Assembly: GCF_001042905.1 (NCBI RefSeq)
Contig: NZ_JYLB01000006.1
Coordinates: 186,001 to 250,000 of the forward strand
DNA: 64,000 nucleotides
Reading direction: 5' to 3'
From: Pseudomonas lini
GTDB taxonomy: Bacteria > Pseudomonadota > Gammaproteobacteria > Pseudomonadales > Pseudomonadaceae
This document shows positions 18,600 to 27,025 of this stretch, one piece after another. The notes under the pieces are model-generated. The model ran no database searches and had not been told where the DNA came from. It saw nothing but the letters and a program-made list of their open reading frames with translations. Made by a program: the position numbers and the translations under genes. Numbering within the stretch: the first letter of the stretch is position 1; each line of letters begins with the position of its first letter.

Positions 18600-18917
18600 T
18601 CAGCCCTTGGTGACATCCGGATCGGTCGACAGCACCAGATCGACGCGGTCCAGCAGGTCGCGAACCTGCTCTCGGGTCGAGCCGCTGGCCTGTACATCCG
18701 GGCGTTCTTCCTTGTGCAGAAGATCGTGCGTAATGTTCAGCGCGGCCATCACGGCGATGCGGTCGGCGCCGATGACTTTGCCGCTGCTGCGGATTTCGCG
18801 CATCTTGCCGTCCAGGTAACGGGCAGCGCTCACCAGGTTGCTGCGCTCTTCCTGGGGGCAGATGATCGAATATTCTTTGTCGAGGATCTGCACGGTAACG
18901 CTATTGCTTGAACTCAT
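18600..18917 (-). CDS. zapA: cell division protein ZapA
   Basis: 105 aa. ZapA binds FtsZ and promotes bundling at the division ring. The N-terminal domain reads VTVQILDKEYSIICPQEERS with AARYLDGKMREIR, followed by a coiled-coil C-terminal helix (DLLDRVDLVL). The ATG overlaps the stop of the upstream ZapB-like gene in an ATGA junction. Downstream is ssrS. Confidence 0.94.
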   Translation of the reverse strand: MSSSNSVTVQILDKEYSIICPQEERSNLVSAARYLDGKMREIRSSGKVIGADRIAVMAALNITHDLLHKEERPDVQASGSTREQVRDLLDRVDLVLSTDPDVTKG

Positions 18918-19123
18918 GAGTCTTGCTCCAGGGCCTTGAGGCGCGAAATCATCGATTCGACCTTACGCCGGGCGATTTCATTTTTTTCAATGAGGTGCGC
19001 GCGTTCCTCGCGCCAGCTCTTTTCCTGAGCTAATAGGAGTCCATTCTGACTCTTTAGTTGCTCGACTCGAGTAATTAGCAGTTCGAGTCTGGCCATCAGC
19101 GCTTGCAGGTCGGTGTCTTCCAT
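18914..19123 (-). CDS. small coiled-coil protein (TIGR02449 family, ZapB-like)
   Basis: 69 aa from ATG 19123 (a GTG three codons earlier is an alternative). Almost entirely a predicted coiled coil with heptad leucines (LMARLELLITRVEQLKSQN, LIEKNEIARRKVESMISRL). Gene coupling with zapA suggests a role in the division ring like ZapB; this is inference from context and shape. It is divergent from ygfB across a palindromic element. Confidence 0.82.
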   Translation of the reverse strand: MEDTDLQALMARLELLITRVEQLKSQNGLLLAQEKSWREERAHLIEKNEIARRKVESMISRLKALEQDS

Positions 19124-19150
19124 TGTGTCCACTGGTTGTGTCTGATGGGT

Positions 19151-19297
19151 GGCAGGCTCTGTACAAAACTGCCTGCGCGTCGATCATGCTGCGTTAAAAA
19201 CAGGCTCGCAATGCTCATGTAGGGCCCTACACTCCGCTTGCTCGCCTGTTTTTGCCTTGCCTGATCGCCGCTCGGCGAGTTTTCGTACAGGCCTGGC
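19151..19297. repeat. Compound palindromic element between the zapB-like gene and ygfB
   Basis: Nested inverted repeats. An inner 58-base palindrome (19196-19253) has arms AAAAACAGGC / GCCTGTTTTT and a perfect 14-base centre TGTAGGGCCCTACA. Outer arms CTGTACAAAACT (19159-19170) and AGTTTTCGTACAG (19278-19290) enclose it, with further CAGGC/GCCTG matches outside. It resembles a miniature mobile or dispersed element; I recall that fluorescens-group genomes carry dispersed repeats of about this size, but did not identify the family. It occupies most of a divergent promoter region. Confidence 0.65.
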
Positions 19298-19390
19298 TGG
19301 CGGACAGCCTTTAATAGTCTTGGCGAGTCTGTCGATGTAGGATACAAGGCCTTCATTCTAGACATAGCGCCGTCTGGCGCCTAGCTGCCC

Positions 19391-19945
19391 ATGCCCATTC
19401 AGAATTCTCCGTACCAAGCCTTTGCCAGCCTGCTGAGCACCAGCGGCCATCCCGTCTCGCCTGCCGAACTGCACGGCCTGTTGCTCGGTCGCAGTTGCGC
19501 CGGTGCCGGCTTCGAAGCCGACAGCTGGTTGGCCGATGCCGCCGAGCTGCTCGAAGGCGAGCCGCAAGACAACGTTCGCAACGCCTTGATCGGCCTGCAA
19601 GAGATGGTCAAGGGCGAGCTTACCAGCGACGACATGACCGTTGTTCTGCTGCTGCCGACTGACGACGCGCCGCTCACCGAGCGTGCGGCTGCACTGGGCC
19701 AGTGGTGCCAGGGCTTCCTTACCGGCTTCGGTCTGACCCGCCGCGAATATGCCTTGAGCACTGAAGCCACCGAAGTGCTGCAGGATCTGGCCGCCATTGC
19801 CCAGGTGCAAGACGCGCTGGAAGAGTCCGACGACGGCGAAAGCGACTACATGGAAGTGATGGAGTACCTGCGCGTCGCTCCGTTGCTGCTGTTCACCGAA
19901 ACCAAGAAAACCGACGAAGCGGCTGCCAAACCGTCGTTGCATTAA
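19391..19945 (+). CDS. ygfB: UPF0149 family protein YgfB
   Basis: 184 aa, all-helical family. Typical features: the N-terminal YQAFASLLSTSGHPVSPAEL, HGLLLGRSCAG, the central LGQWCQGFLTGFGL, and the acidic ESDDGESDYMEVMEYLRVAPLLLF near the end. In P. aeruginosa YgfB is reported to influence ampDh3 and so beta-lactam response; transferring that role here is inference. It leads the ygfB-pepP-ubiH-ubiI cluster. Confidence 0.93.
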   Translation: MPIQNSPYQAFASLLSTSGHPVSPAELHGLLLGRSCAGAGFEADSWLADAAELLEGEPQDNVRNALIGLQEMVKGELTSDDMTVVLLLPTDDAPLTERAAALGQWCQGFLTGFGLTRREYALSTEATEVLQDLAAIAQVQDALEESDDGESDYMEVMEYLRVAPLLLFTETKKTDEAAAKPSLH

Positions 19946-19972
19946 TCGCGTGCCAGGGAAAGCCATCTGCCC

Positions 19973-21307
19973 ATGATTCATATCCCGAAATCGGAATACA
20001 GCCGTCGCCGCAAGGCGCTGATGGCGCAGATGGAACCCAACAGCATCGCCATCCTGCCCGCCGCCGCGGTGGCCATCCGCAACCGCGATGTCGAGCACGT
20101 CTACCGTCAGGACAGCGACTTCCAGTACCTCAGCGGTTTCCCCGAGCCTCAAGCCGTCATCGTCTTGATGCCCGGCCGTGAGCACGGCGAATACGTGCTG
20201 TTTTGCCGGGAACGTAATGCCGAACGGGAATTGTGGGACGGCCTGCGCGCCGGCCAGGAAGGCGCGATCCGTGACTTCGGCGCCGACGACGCATTCCCCA
20301 TCACCGACATTGACGACATTCTGCCGGGCTTGATCGAAGGCCGCGACCGGGTGTACTCGGCCATGGGCAGTAACCCCGAATTCGATCGGCACCTGATGGA
20401 CTGGATCAACGTGATCCGCTCTAAAGCGCACCTCGGCGCCCAGCCGCCGAACGAATTCGTTGCCCTGGATCATCTGCTTCACGACATGCGCCTGTATAAA
20501 TCGGCGGCAGAAGTGAAGGTGATGCGCGAAGCTGCGCGGATTTCCGCCCAGGCACATATTCGTGCGATGCAGGCCAGCCGTGCCGGTTTGCATGAGTTCA
20601 GTCTTGAAGCCGAGCTCGATTACGAGTTCCGCAAGGGCGGGGCGAAGATGCCGGCGTACGGGTCGATCGTCGCGGCGGGGCGCAACAGCTGCATCCTGCA
20701 CTACCAGCAGAATGACGCGGTGCTCAAGGACGGCGATCTGGTGCTGATCGACGCCGGTTGCGAGATCGACTGCTACGCCAGCGACATCACCCGCACCTGG
20801 CCGGTCAACGGCAAGTATTCACCGGAGCAGAAGGCGATTTACGAGTTGGTGCTGGCTTCCCAGGAAGCGGCGTTTGCCGAAATCGCGCCGAACAAACACT
20901 GGAATCAGGCGCACGAAGCCACGGTCCGGGTGATTACCGCCGGTCTGGTGAAGTTGGGCCTGTTGCAGGGCGACGTCGACGAGTTGATCGCCAGCGAAGC
21001 CTATAAAGCGTTTTACATGCACCGCGCCGGCCACTGGCTGGGCATGGATGTGCACGATGTCGGCGAATACAAGGTCGGCGGCGAATGGCGCGTGCTGGAA
21101 GTCGGCATGGCGCTGACGGTCGAGCCGGGCATTTACATTGCTCCGAACAACCAGAACGTAGCGAAGAAATGGCGCGGCATTGGCGTGCGAATCGAGGACG
21201 ACGTGGTGGTCACCAAAACCGGTTGTGAAATCCTGACTAACGGCGTGCCGAAAACGGTCGCCGAAATCGAGGCCTTGATGGCCGCCGCACGGACACAAGC
21301 GGCATGA
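19973..21307 (+). CDS. pepP: Xaa-Pro aminopeptidase
   Basis: Cytoplasmic dimanganese peptidase releasing N-terminal residues before proline. 444 aa. N-terminal creatinase-like domain (IPKSEYSRRRKALMAQM) and C-terminal pita-bread domain with metal ligands in LIDAGCEIDCYASDITRTW (two Asp), HRAGHWLGMDVHD (His), VEPGIYI (Glu) and IGVRIEDDV (Glu). The stop overlaps the ubiH start (ATGA), an arrangement conserved in proteobacteria. Confidence 0.96.
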   Translation: MIHIPKSEYSRRRKALMAQMEPNSIAILPAAAVAIRNRDVEHVYRQDSDFQYLSGFPEPQAVIVLMPGREHGEYVLFCRERNAERELWDGLRAGQEGAIRDFGADDAFPITDIDDILPGLIEGRDRVYSAMGSNPEFDRHLMDWINVIRSKAHLGAQPPNEFVALDHLLHDMRLYKSAAEVKVMREAARISAQAHIRAMQASRAGLHEFSLEAELDYEFRKGGAKMPAYGSIVAAGRNSCILHYQQNDAVLKDGDLVLIDAGCEIDCYASDITRTWPVNGKYSPEQKAIYELVLASQEAAFAEIAPNKHWNQAHEATVRVITAGLVKLGLLQGDVDELIASEAYKAFYMHRAGHWLGMDVHDVGEYKVGGEWRVLEVGMALTVEPGIYIAPNNQNVAKKWRGIGVRIEDDVVVTKTGCEILTNGVPKTVAEIEALMAAARTQAA

Positions 21308-22491
21308 GTCGAGTCAATCTGGCAATCATCGGTGGTGGTTTGGTCGGCGCCAGCCTGGCGTTGGCATTACAGGCAGGGGCCAAGGCCCGTGGCTGGAAGA
21401 TCGTGCTGATCGAACCGTTTGCCCCCGGTCACACCTACCAGCCGAGCTATGACGCCCGTTCTTCGGCGTTGTCCTTCGGCGCCCGGCAGATTTATCAACG
21501 GTTGGGTGTGTGGCAGGAAATCTCCCGCCGCGCCGAGCCGATCAAGCAGATTCATGTCTCCGACCGTGGACGTTTCTCCACCGCGCGACTGTCGGCGATG
21601 GAAGAGGGCGTTCCGGCGCTGGGTTATGTGGTGGAAAACGCCTGGCTCGGCCAATGCCTTTGGCAAGGTCTGGACAAGGACGTGGTCGGTTGGCGGTGCC
21701 CGGCGGAAGTCACCGGCATGGAGCCCCTGACCGACGGCTATCGCCTGACGCTCGACGATGAAACCCTGCTGGAATGCGACCTTGCGGTGCTCGCTGATGG
21801 CGGCCGTTCCGGCTTGCGTGAGCAACTGGGGATCGGCATCAAGAAACGCCCGTACAACCAGAGCGCGCTGATCGCCAACATCACCCCCAGCGAAGCGCAC
21901 AACGGCATGGCCTTCGAGCGTTTCACCGACGATGGCCCGATGGCCTTGCTGCCGTTGCCGGACAATCGCTGCGCGTTGGTCTGGACCCGTCTGGGTATGG
22001 ATGCGCAACGGCTTGCAGCCCTTGATGACCGCAGCTTTCTCGGCGAGTTGCAGGGCATCTTCGGTTATCGCCTTGGCACGCTGAAACAGGTCGGCGCACG
22101 GCATTTGTATCCGCTGTCGCTGATCGAAGCCGAGGAACAAGTCCGCCCGCATCTGGCGATTCTCGGCAACGCTGCTCATAGCCTGCATCCGATTGCCGGG
22201 CAAGGGTTCAACCTGTCGTTGCGTGACGCCCAGGCGCTGGCCGACAATTTATTGGGCAGCGAGACATCGCCCGGCGATTTCGCCACCTTGCAGGCCTATC
22301 GCGAGCGTCAGCGTCTGGACCAGAGCCTGACCGTGGGTTTTTCCGATCAGGTCACCCGCTTGTTCGGCAGCACCCAGCCACTGGTTTCCCTGGGCCGCAA
22401 CATTGGGCTGCTCGGCCTCGATCTGTTGCCGCCGGCCAAGCGCTGGTTCGCTCGACAGGCCATGGGCCTGGGTACGCGTCCCGATGTTTAA
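21304..22491 (+). CDS. ubiH: 2-octaprenyl-6-methoxyphenol hydroxylase
   Basis: FAD monooxygenase of ubiquinone ring hydroxylation. 395 aa. FAD-binding GGGLVGASLA at the N-terminus, the DG motif around LAVLADGGRSGLRE, and the second FAD motif ILGNAAHSLHPIAGQGFN, where Asn replaces the usual Asp, as is normal in UbiH. Translationally coupled to pepP by a four-base overlap. Confidence 0.94.
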   Translation: MSRVNLAIIGGGLVGASLALALQAGAKARGWKIVLIEPFAPGHTYQPSYDARSSALSFGARQIYQRLGVWQEISRRAEPIKQIHVSDRGRFSTARLSAMEEGVPALGYVVENAWLGQCLWQGLDKDVVGWRCPAEVTGMEPLTDGYRLTLDDETLLECDLAVLADGGRSGLREQLGIGIKKRPYNQSALIANITPSEAHNGMAFERFTDDGPMALLPLPDNRCALVWTRLGMDAQRLAALDDRSFLGELQGIFGYRLGTLKQVGARHLYPLSLIEAEEQVRPHLAILGNAAHSLHPIAGQGFNLSLRDAQALADNLLGSETSPGDFATLQAYRERQRLDQSLTVGFSDQVTRLFGSTQPLVSLGRNIGLLGLDLLPPAKRWFARQAMGLGTRPDV

Positions 22492-22597
22492 GAGGGCGTA
22501 TCTGCAAGTCGATATTCACGACGGCACCGGCACTTTGGTGACGCGGGTCGGAAAAACCCTTTACGTGCGGCTCAAGCCGCAAGCGAGACAGGCTTAA
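22484..22597 (+). CDS. possible 37-aa small ORF between ubiH and ubiI
   Basis: The ATG lies eight bases before the end of ubiH and the frame fills the gap to three bases before ubiI. The product begins MFKRAYLQVDIHDGTGTLV and ends KPQARQA; no domain recognised. No clear Shine-Dalgarno, but coupling to ubiH termination is possible. It may instead be non-coding spacer. Confidence 0.3.
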   Translation: MFKRAYLQVDIHDGTGTLVTRVGKTLYVRLKPQARQA

Positions 22598-22600
22598 AGC

Positions 22601-23824
22601 ATGGAAATGCGCGCAGATCTGCTGATTGTCGGGGCCGGAATGGTCGGCAGTGCCCTGGCGCTGGCGTTACAAAACAGTGGGCTCGAAGTCCTGCTGCTGG
22701 ACGGTAGCCCCCTGAGCGTCAAACCCTTCGATGGGCAGGCTCCGTTCGAACCTCGAGTGAGTGCCTTGTCGGCGGCCAGCCAGCGAATACTTGAACGCCT
22801 GGGCGTCTGGGATGGCGTTGTCAGCCGGCGCAGTAGTCCGTACACCGACATGCACGTCTGGGATGGCAGCGGCACCGGGCAGATCCATTTCTCGGCGACC
22901 AGTGTCCATGCCGAAGTGCTCGGGCATATCGTCGAGAACCGCGTGGTTCAGGACGCTTTGCTCGATCGACTGCACGACTGCGATCTCGGGATGCTGGCCA
23001 ATGCGCGTTTGGAGCAGATGCGCCGCTCCGGTGACGACTGGCTGCTGACCCTGGCCGACGGTCGAACCTTGCGAGCGCCTTTGGTAATTGCGGCGGATGG
23101 CGCCAACTCGGCCGTTCGGCGCCTGACCGGCGTTGCGACTCGCGAGTGGGATTACATGCACCACGCGATCGTTACCAGTGTGCGCAGCTCAAAACCTCAT
23201 CAAATGACCGCGTGGCAGCGCTTCACCGACAATGGCCCGCTGGCGTTTCTGCCGCTGGAGCGGGACGGTCAACAGGATTGGTGCTCGATCGTCTGGTCGA
23301 CCACGCCGAGCGAAGCCGAACGCCTGATGGCGCTGGACGACGAAGGCTTCTGCAAGGAGCTGGAACGGGCCTTCGAGGGTTGCCTCGGCACAGTGCTCAG
23401 CGTCGACCCGCGTTTGTGCGTGCCGCTGCGTCAGCGTCATGCCAAGCGGTATGTGGCTGAAGGCCTGGCGCTGATCGGCGACGCGGCCCACACCATCCAT
23501 CCTCTGGCCGGGCAGGGCGTTAACCTCGGTTTCCTCGATGCCGCGGTGCTGGCCGAAGTGCTGCTACAAGCGGCTGCGCGGGGTGAGCGGTTGGCGGATG
23601 TGAAAGTGCTCAGTCGCTATGAGCGTCGGCGCATGCCCCACAACCTGGCGTTGATGGCGGCGATGGAAGGGTTCGAGCGGTTGTTCCAGGCCGATCCGTT
23701 GCCGGTGCGTTGGTTGCGCAATACCGGGTTGAAGATGGTCGATCAGATGCCCGAGGCCAAGGCGTTGTTCGTGCGCGAAGCGCTTGGGTTGATCGGGGAT
23801 CTGCCGGCGTTGGCCAAGGCTTGA
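22601..23824 (+). CDS. ubiI: UbiI/VisC-type ubiquinone biosynthesis hydroxylase
   Basis: 407 aa FAD monooxygenase, paralogue of the neighbouring UbiH. FAD motif VGAGMVGSALALAL, DG motif VIAADGANSAVRRL, and LIGDAAHTIHPLAGQGVNLG with the canonical GD. Family knowledge: UbiI performs C5 hydroxylation in ubiquinone synthesis. Which of the ubiquinone hydroxylases (UbiI, UbiF-like) it is cannot be decided from sequence reading alone. Last gene of the cluster, followed by a REP doublet. Confidence 0.87.
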   Translation: MEMRADLLIVGAGMVGSALALALQNSGLEVLLLDGSPLSVKPFDGQAPFEPRVSALSAASQRILERLGVWDGVVSRRSSPYTDMHVWDGSGTGQIHFSATSVHAEVLGHIVENRVVQDALLDRLHDCDLGMLANARLEQMRRSGDDWLLTLADGRTLRAPLVIAADGANSAVRRLTGVATREWDYMHHAIVTSVRSSKPHQMTAWQRFTDNGPLAFLPLERDGQQDWCSIVWSTTPSEAERLMALDDEGFCKELERAFEGCLGTVLSVDPRLCVPLRQRHAKRYVAEGLALIGDAAHTIHPLAGQGVNLGFLDAAVLAEVLLQAAARGERLADVKVLSRYERRRMPHNLALMAAMEGFERLFQADPLPVRWLRNTGLKMVDQMPEAKALFVREALGLIGDLPALAKA

Positions 23825-23843
23825 GATCTTCGTTGGGGCTGAT

Positions 23844-23943
23844 GGCCTCTTCGCGGGCAAGCCTCGCTCCTACAGGTATTGAGTCAATCGCGACATTGGC
23901 GAACGACACAAAACCTGTAGGAGCGAGGCTTGCCCGCGAAGGC
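23844..23943. repeat. REP doublet (type 2)
   Basis: Inverted copies of a motif containing GTAGGAGCGAGGCTTGCCCG around a ~36-base spacer, 19 bases after ubiI. Same type at 31624, 35081 and 39420. Confidence 0.85.
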
Positions 23944-24070
23944 GTCGGTACATCCACCACCAATCCCAGCTGTGCAACATCTGGTAACGCCTCAATCCAC
24001 TGTTCGATTGAGAAGCGAAATGTGAGTCCTTATCATTTGGCCTCACTTCCCCATTCGAGAGACTGCTTCC

Positions 24071-25075
24071 ATGTTGGCACCCAAGCGTCTACTGACTGCA
24101 CTGGCCCTGACCCTGATTGGCAGCACCGCCGCCCAGGCCGCCGACGAGGTGGTGGTTTACTCCTCGCGTATCGATGAGCTGATCAAGCCAGTCTTCGATG
24201 CCTACACCCAGAAAACCGGCGTGCAGGTGAAGTTCATCACCGACAAGGAAGCGCCGCTGATGCAGCGGATCAAGGCCGAGGGCGAAAATGCCACCGCCGA
24301 CCTGCTGCTGACCGTCGATGCCGGCAACCTCTGGCAGGCCGAACAGATGGGCATCCTCCAGCCGTTCACTTCCAAGGTGATCGACGCCAACATCCCATTG
24401 CAATACCGCGCTTCCTCCCATGCCTGGACCGGCCTGAGCCTGCGGGCGCGGACCATCGCCTACTCCACCGATCGGGTGAAACCCGGTGAACTGACCACCT
24501 ACGAAGCGCTGGCCGACAAGCAGTGGGAAGGTCGCCTGTGCCTGCGCACGGCGAAGAAGGTCTACAACCAGTCCCTGACCGCCACCATGATCGAAGTCCA
24601 TGGCGCCGAAAAAACCGAGAAGATCCTCAAGGGCTGGGTCAACAACCTGTCCACCGATGTGTTCTCCGATGACATTGCCGTGCTGGAGGCGATCAACGCC
24701 GGCCAGTGCGACGTCGGCATCGTCAATACTTACTACTACGGCCGTCTGCACAAACAGAAGCCAGACCTGCCGGTGAAACTGTTCTGGCCGAATCAGGGCG
24801 ACCGTGGCGTGCACGTCAACCTGTCGGGCATCGGCCTGACCAAACACGCTCCACACCCGGAAGCCGCCAAGGCGCTGGTGGAATGGATGACCACGCCTGA
24901 AGCGCAGAAGATTTTCGCTGACGTGAACCAGGAATTCCCGGCCAACCCGGCAGTGGCTCCTTCGGAAGAAGTCGCGGCCTGGGGCAAGTTCGTTGCCGAT
25001 ACCCTGCCGGTGGAAGTGGCTGGCAAGCGTCAGGCTGAAGCGATCCGGATGATGGATCGGGCTGGCTGGAACTGA
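24071..25075 (+). CDS. fbpA: Fe(3+) ABC transporter, periplasmic binding protein
   Basis: 334 aa. Signal peptide ending at AQA-ADE (about residue 24), then VVVYSSRIDELIKPVFDAY as in FbpA/FutA proteins. The adjacent tyrosines of VNTYYYGRLHKQ correspond to the ferric iron ligands of this family. C-terminal WMTTPEAQKIFADVNQEFP. It binds ferric iron in the periplasm for the permease encoded next. No Fur box recognised by eye upstream. Confidence 0.92.
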   Translation: MLAPKRLLTALALTLIGSTAAQAADEVVVYSSRIDELIKPVFDAYTQKTGVQVKFITDKEAPLMQRIKAEGENATADLLLTVDAGNLWQAEQMGILQPFTSKVIDANIPLQYRASSHAWTGLSLRARTIAYSTDRVKPGELTTYEALADKQWEGRLCLRTAKKVYNQSLTATMIEVHGAEKTEKILKGWVNNLSTDVFSDDIAVLEAINAGQCDVGIVNTYYYGRLHKQKPDLPVKLFWPNQGDRGVHVNLSGIGLTKHAPHPEAAKALVEWMTTPEAQKIFADVNQEFPANPAVAPSEEVAAWGKFVADTLPVEVAGKRQAEAIRMMDRAGWN

Positions 25076-25130
25076 GTCTGTCGATATACTGCGCCACAGA
25101 ATCAAGTCGGCGGCGTTCCAGCCGGCCTGA

Positions 25131-25234
25131 TCGTTCCCACGCTCTGCGTGGGAATGCATCCACCGACGCTCCGCGTCGAGGCGTGACGCAGAGCGTCACA
25201 AGATGTGTGCCCACGCAGAGCGTGGGCACAATCA
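25131..25234. repeat. ~100-base compound inverted repeat (copy 1)
   Basis: Outer arms CGTTCCCACGCTCTGCGTGGG and GTGCCCACGCAGAGCGTGGG, plus an inner GACGCTCCGCGTC-type hairpin. A second copy with the same plan is at 43155-43254. Here it fills most of the fbpA-fbpB spacer and ends 19 bases before the fbpB start. Confidence 0.8.
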
Positions 25235-25252
25235 TTTAAACGAGAGCTTTCT

Positions 25253-26869
25253 TTGGCCCACCCCGCCCAACGCCGCTGGTATCCCTTGGTCTTCGCCATT
25301 GCTGCGCTGGTCCTGCTGCCCCTGAGTGTCCTGCTTCTTTCCTGGCAAACCATCGATCAGCAGATCTGGTCCCACCTGTGGGAAACCCAGATGCCCCGGC
25401 TGCTGGGCAATACCCTCACGCTGGTCCTCGGCGTCGGTTTCGGCGTAACGCTGCTGGGCGTCAGCCTGGCCTGGCTCACCAGCCTCTGTGAATTCCCCGG
25501 GCGGCGTTGGCTGGACTGGGCGTTGATGCTGCCCTTTGCGATTCCTGCTTACGTGCTGGCATTTGTTTTCGTCGGCCTGCTGGATTTCGCCGGCCCCGTG
25601 CAAACCTTGCTGCGCGAATGGTTCGGCAGCGGCCTGAGGCTGCCGCGAGTGCGCTCCACCGGCGGTGTGATTCTGGTGCTGGTGCTGGTTTTCTATCCGT
25701 ACGTTTACCTGTTGGCGCGTAGCGCATTCCTGGCTCAGGGCAAAGGCTTGATGGAAGCAGCGCGAGTCCTTGGGCAATCCCCATGGCAGGCATTCTGGCG
25801 AGTGGCGTTACCGATGGCACGTCCGGCCATCGGCGCGGGAGTGGCGTTGGCGCTGATGGAAACCCTGGCGGATTTCGGTGCGGTGTCGGTGTTCAACTTC
25901 GATACATTCACCACCGCCATCTACAAAACCTGGTACGGCTTTTTCAGTCTTTCCACGGCCGCGCAACTGGCCAGCCTGTTGCTGTTGGTGGTGATGGTCG
26001 TGCTGTATGGCGAGCGCCGTGCCCGCGGGGCCCACCGGGCGAGCAACGAACGGCCACGGGTCAAGGCGTTGTATCACCTGCGCGGGGTCAAGGCGCTGGC
26101 GGCCATGAGCTGGTGCGGTCTGGTATTCGCCTGCGCCTTCGTCATTCCTGTGCTGCAACTGATGGTGTGGTTTTGGCAACGCGGGCGCTTCGATCTGGAT
26201 GAGCGTTATACCGGATTGATCATCCATACCTTGTACCTGGGCGGCATGGCGGCGTTGATCACCGTCAGTGTCGCTCTGGTACTGGCCTTTGCCCGTCGAT
26301 TGGCGCCGACCCGGGCGATCCGTTCCGGCATCAGTCTGGCCAACCTTGGCTACGCCTTGCCGGGCTCGGTGCTGGCGGTGTCGATCATGCTGGCGTTCAG
26401 TTACCTGGATCGCGAGCTGGTGATCCCGCTGTCGGGATGGCTTGGCGGCGCGGGCAAACCGTTGCTGCTGGGCAGTCTGTCGGCGTTGTTGCTGGCCTAT
26501 CTGGTGCGTTTTATCGCGGTGGCCTATGGACCGCTTGAAAGCAGCCTGGCGCGAATACGGCCATCTTTGCCCGAAGCAGCACGTAGCCTTGGCGTCAGTG
26601 GGCCACGACTGTTTTTCAAAGTGTATCTGCCGCTGCTGCTGCCGGGCACGTTGAGCGCGGCGTTGCTGGTGTTCGTCGATGTGCTCAAGGAAATGCCCGC
26701 AACCCTGCTGATGCGCCCGTTTGGCTGGGACACGCTGGCGGTGCGGATCTTTGAAATGACCAGCGAGGGCGAGTGGGCGAGGGCCTCGTTGCCAGCACTG
26801 ACGCTGGTTTTGGTCGGGCTGTTACCGGTCATCGGATTGATCCGACGTTCAGCGCATCGAAACACGTAG
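25253..26869 (+). CDS. fbpB: Fe(3+) ABC transporter permease (fused double permease)
   Basis: 538 aa from a TTG start. Two homologous permease halves with about twelve membrane segments; EAA-type loops are EAARVLGQSPWQAFWRVALPM and EAARSLGVSGPRLFFKVYLPL. I place the start at TTG 25253 (MAHPAQRRWYPLVF) because the open frame upstream runs into the palindromic repeat; an ATG at 25205 lies inside that repeat. Shine-Dalgarno is weak (GAGAGC). The ATPase subunit (FbpC) is not adjacent and must come from elsewhere. Confidence 0.88.
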   Translation: MAHPAQRRWYPLVFAIAALVLLPLSVLLLSWQTIDQQIWSHLWETQMPRLLGNTLTLVLGVGFGVTLLGVSLAWLTSLCEFPGRRWLDWALMLPFAIPAYVLAFVFVGLLDFAGPVQTLLREWFGSGLRLPRVRSTGGVILVLVLVFYPYVYLLARSAFLAQGKGLMEAARVLGQSPWQAFWRVALPMARPAIGAGVALALMETLADFGAVSVFNFDTFTTAIYKTWYGFFSLSTAAQLASLLLLVVMVVLYGERRARGAHRASNERPRVKALYHLRGVKALAAMSWCGLVFACAFVIPVLQLMVWFWQRGRFDLDERYTGLIIHTLYLGGMAALITVSVALVLAFARRLAPTRAIRSGISLANLGYALPGSVLAVSIMLAFSYLDRELVIPLSGWLGGAGKPLLLGSLSALLLAYLVRFIAVAYGPLESSLARIRPSLPEAARSLGVSGPRLFFKVYLPLLLPGTLSAALLVFVDVLKEMPATLLMRPFGWDTLAVRIFEMTSEGEWARASLPALTLVLVGLLPVIGLIRRSAHRNT

Positions 26870-27025
26870 GTGTCAGTCCTACACCTTGCGGCTACAATGC
26901 GCGGCATTCGGTGCGGTCCGTCTTTCAGACCGGGTCGCTGAAACGGCTGAAAGCCTTTTATTTCAAGGCATTTCACCCCGTACAGCGCCTGTCCGCACCT
27001 TCGCCACGCCCGGAAGGAGAAACCC

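Noticed and set aside
25205..25252. Upstream ATG start for the fbpB permease
   Set aside because: The ATG lies inside the arm of a dispersed palindromic repeat, and the added residues do not look like a permease N-terminus; TTG 25253 fits better.
26870..27025. Glycine riboswitch upstream of gcvT
   Set aside because: I looked for the tandem glycine aptamer core in the 156-base leader and found no convincing match; only short hairpins are visible.
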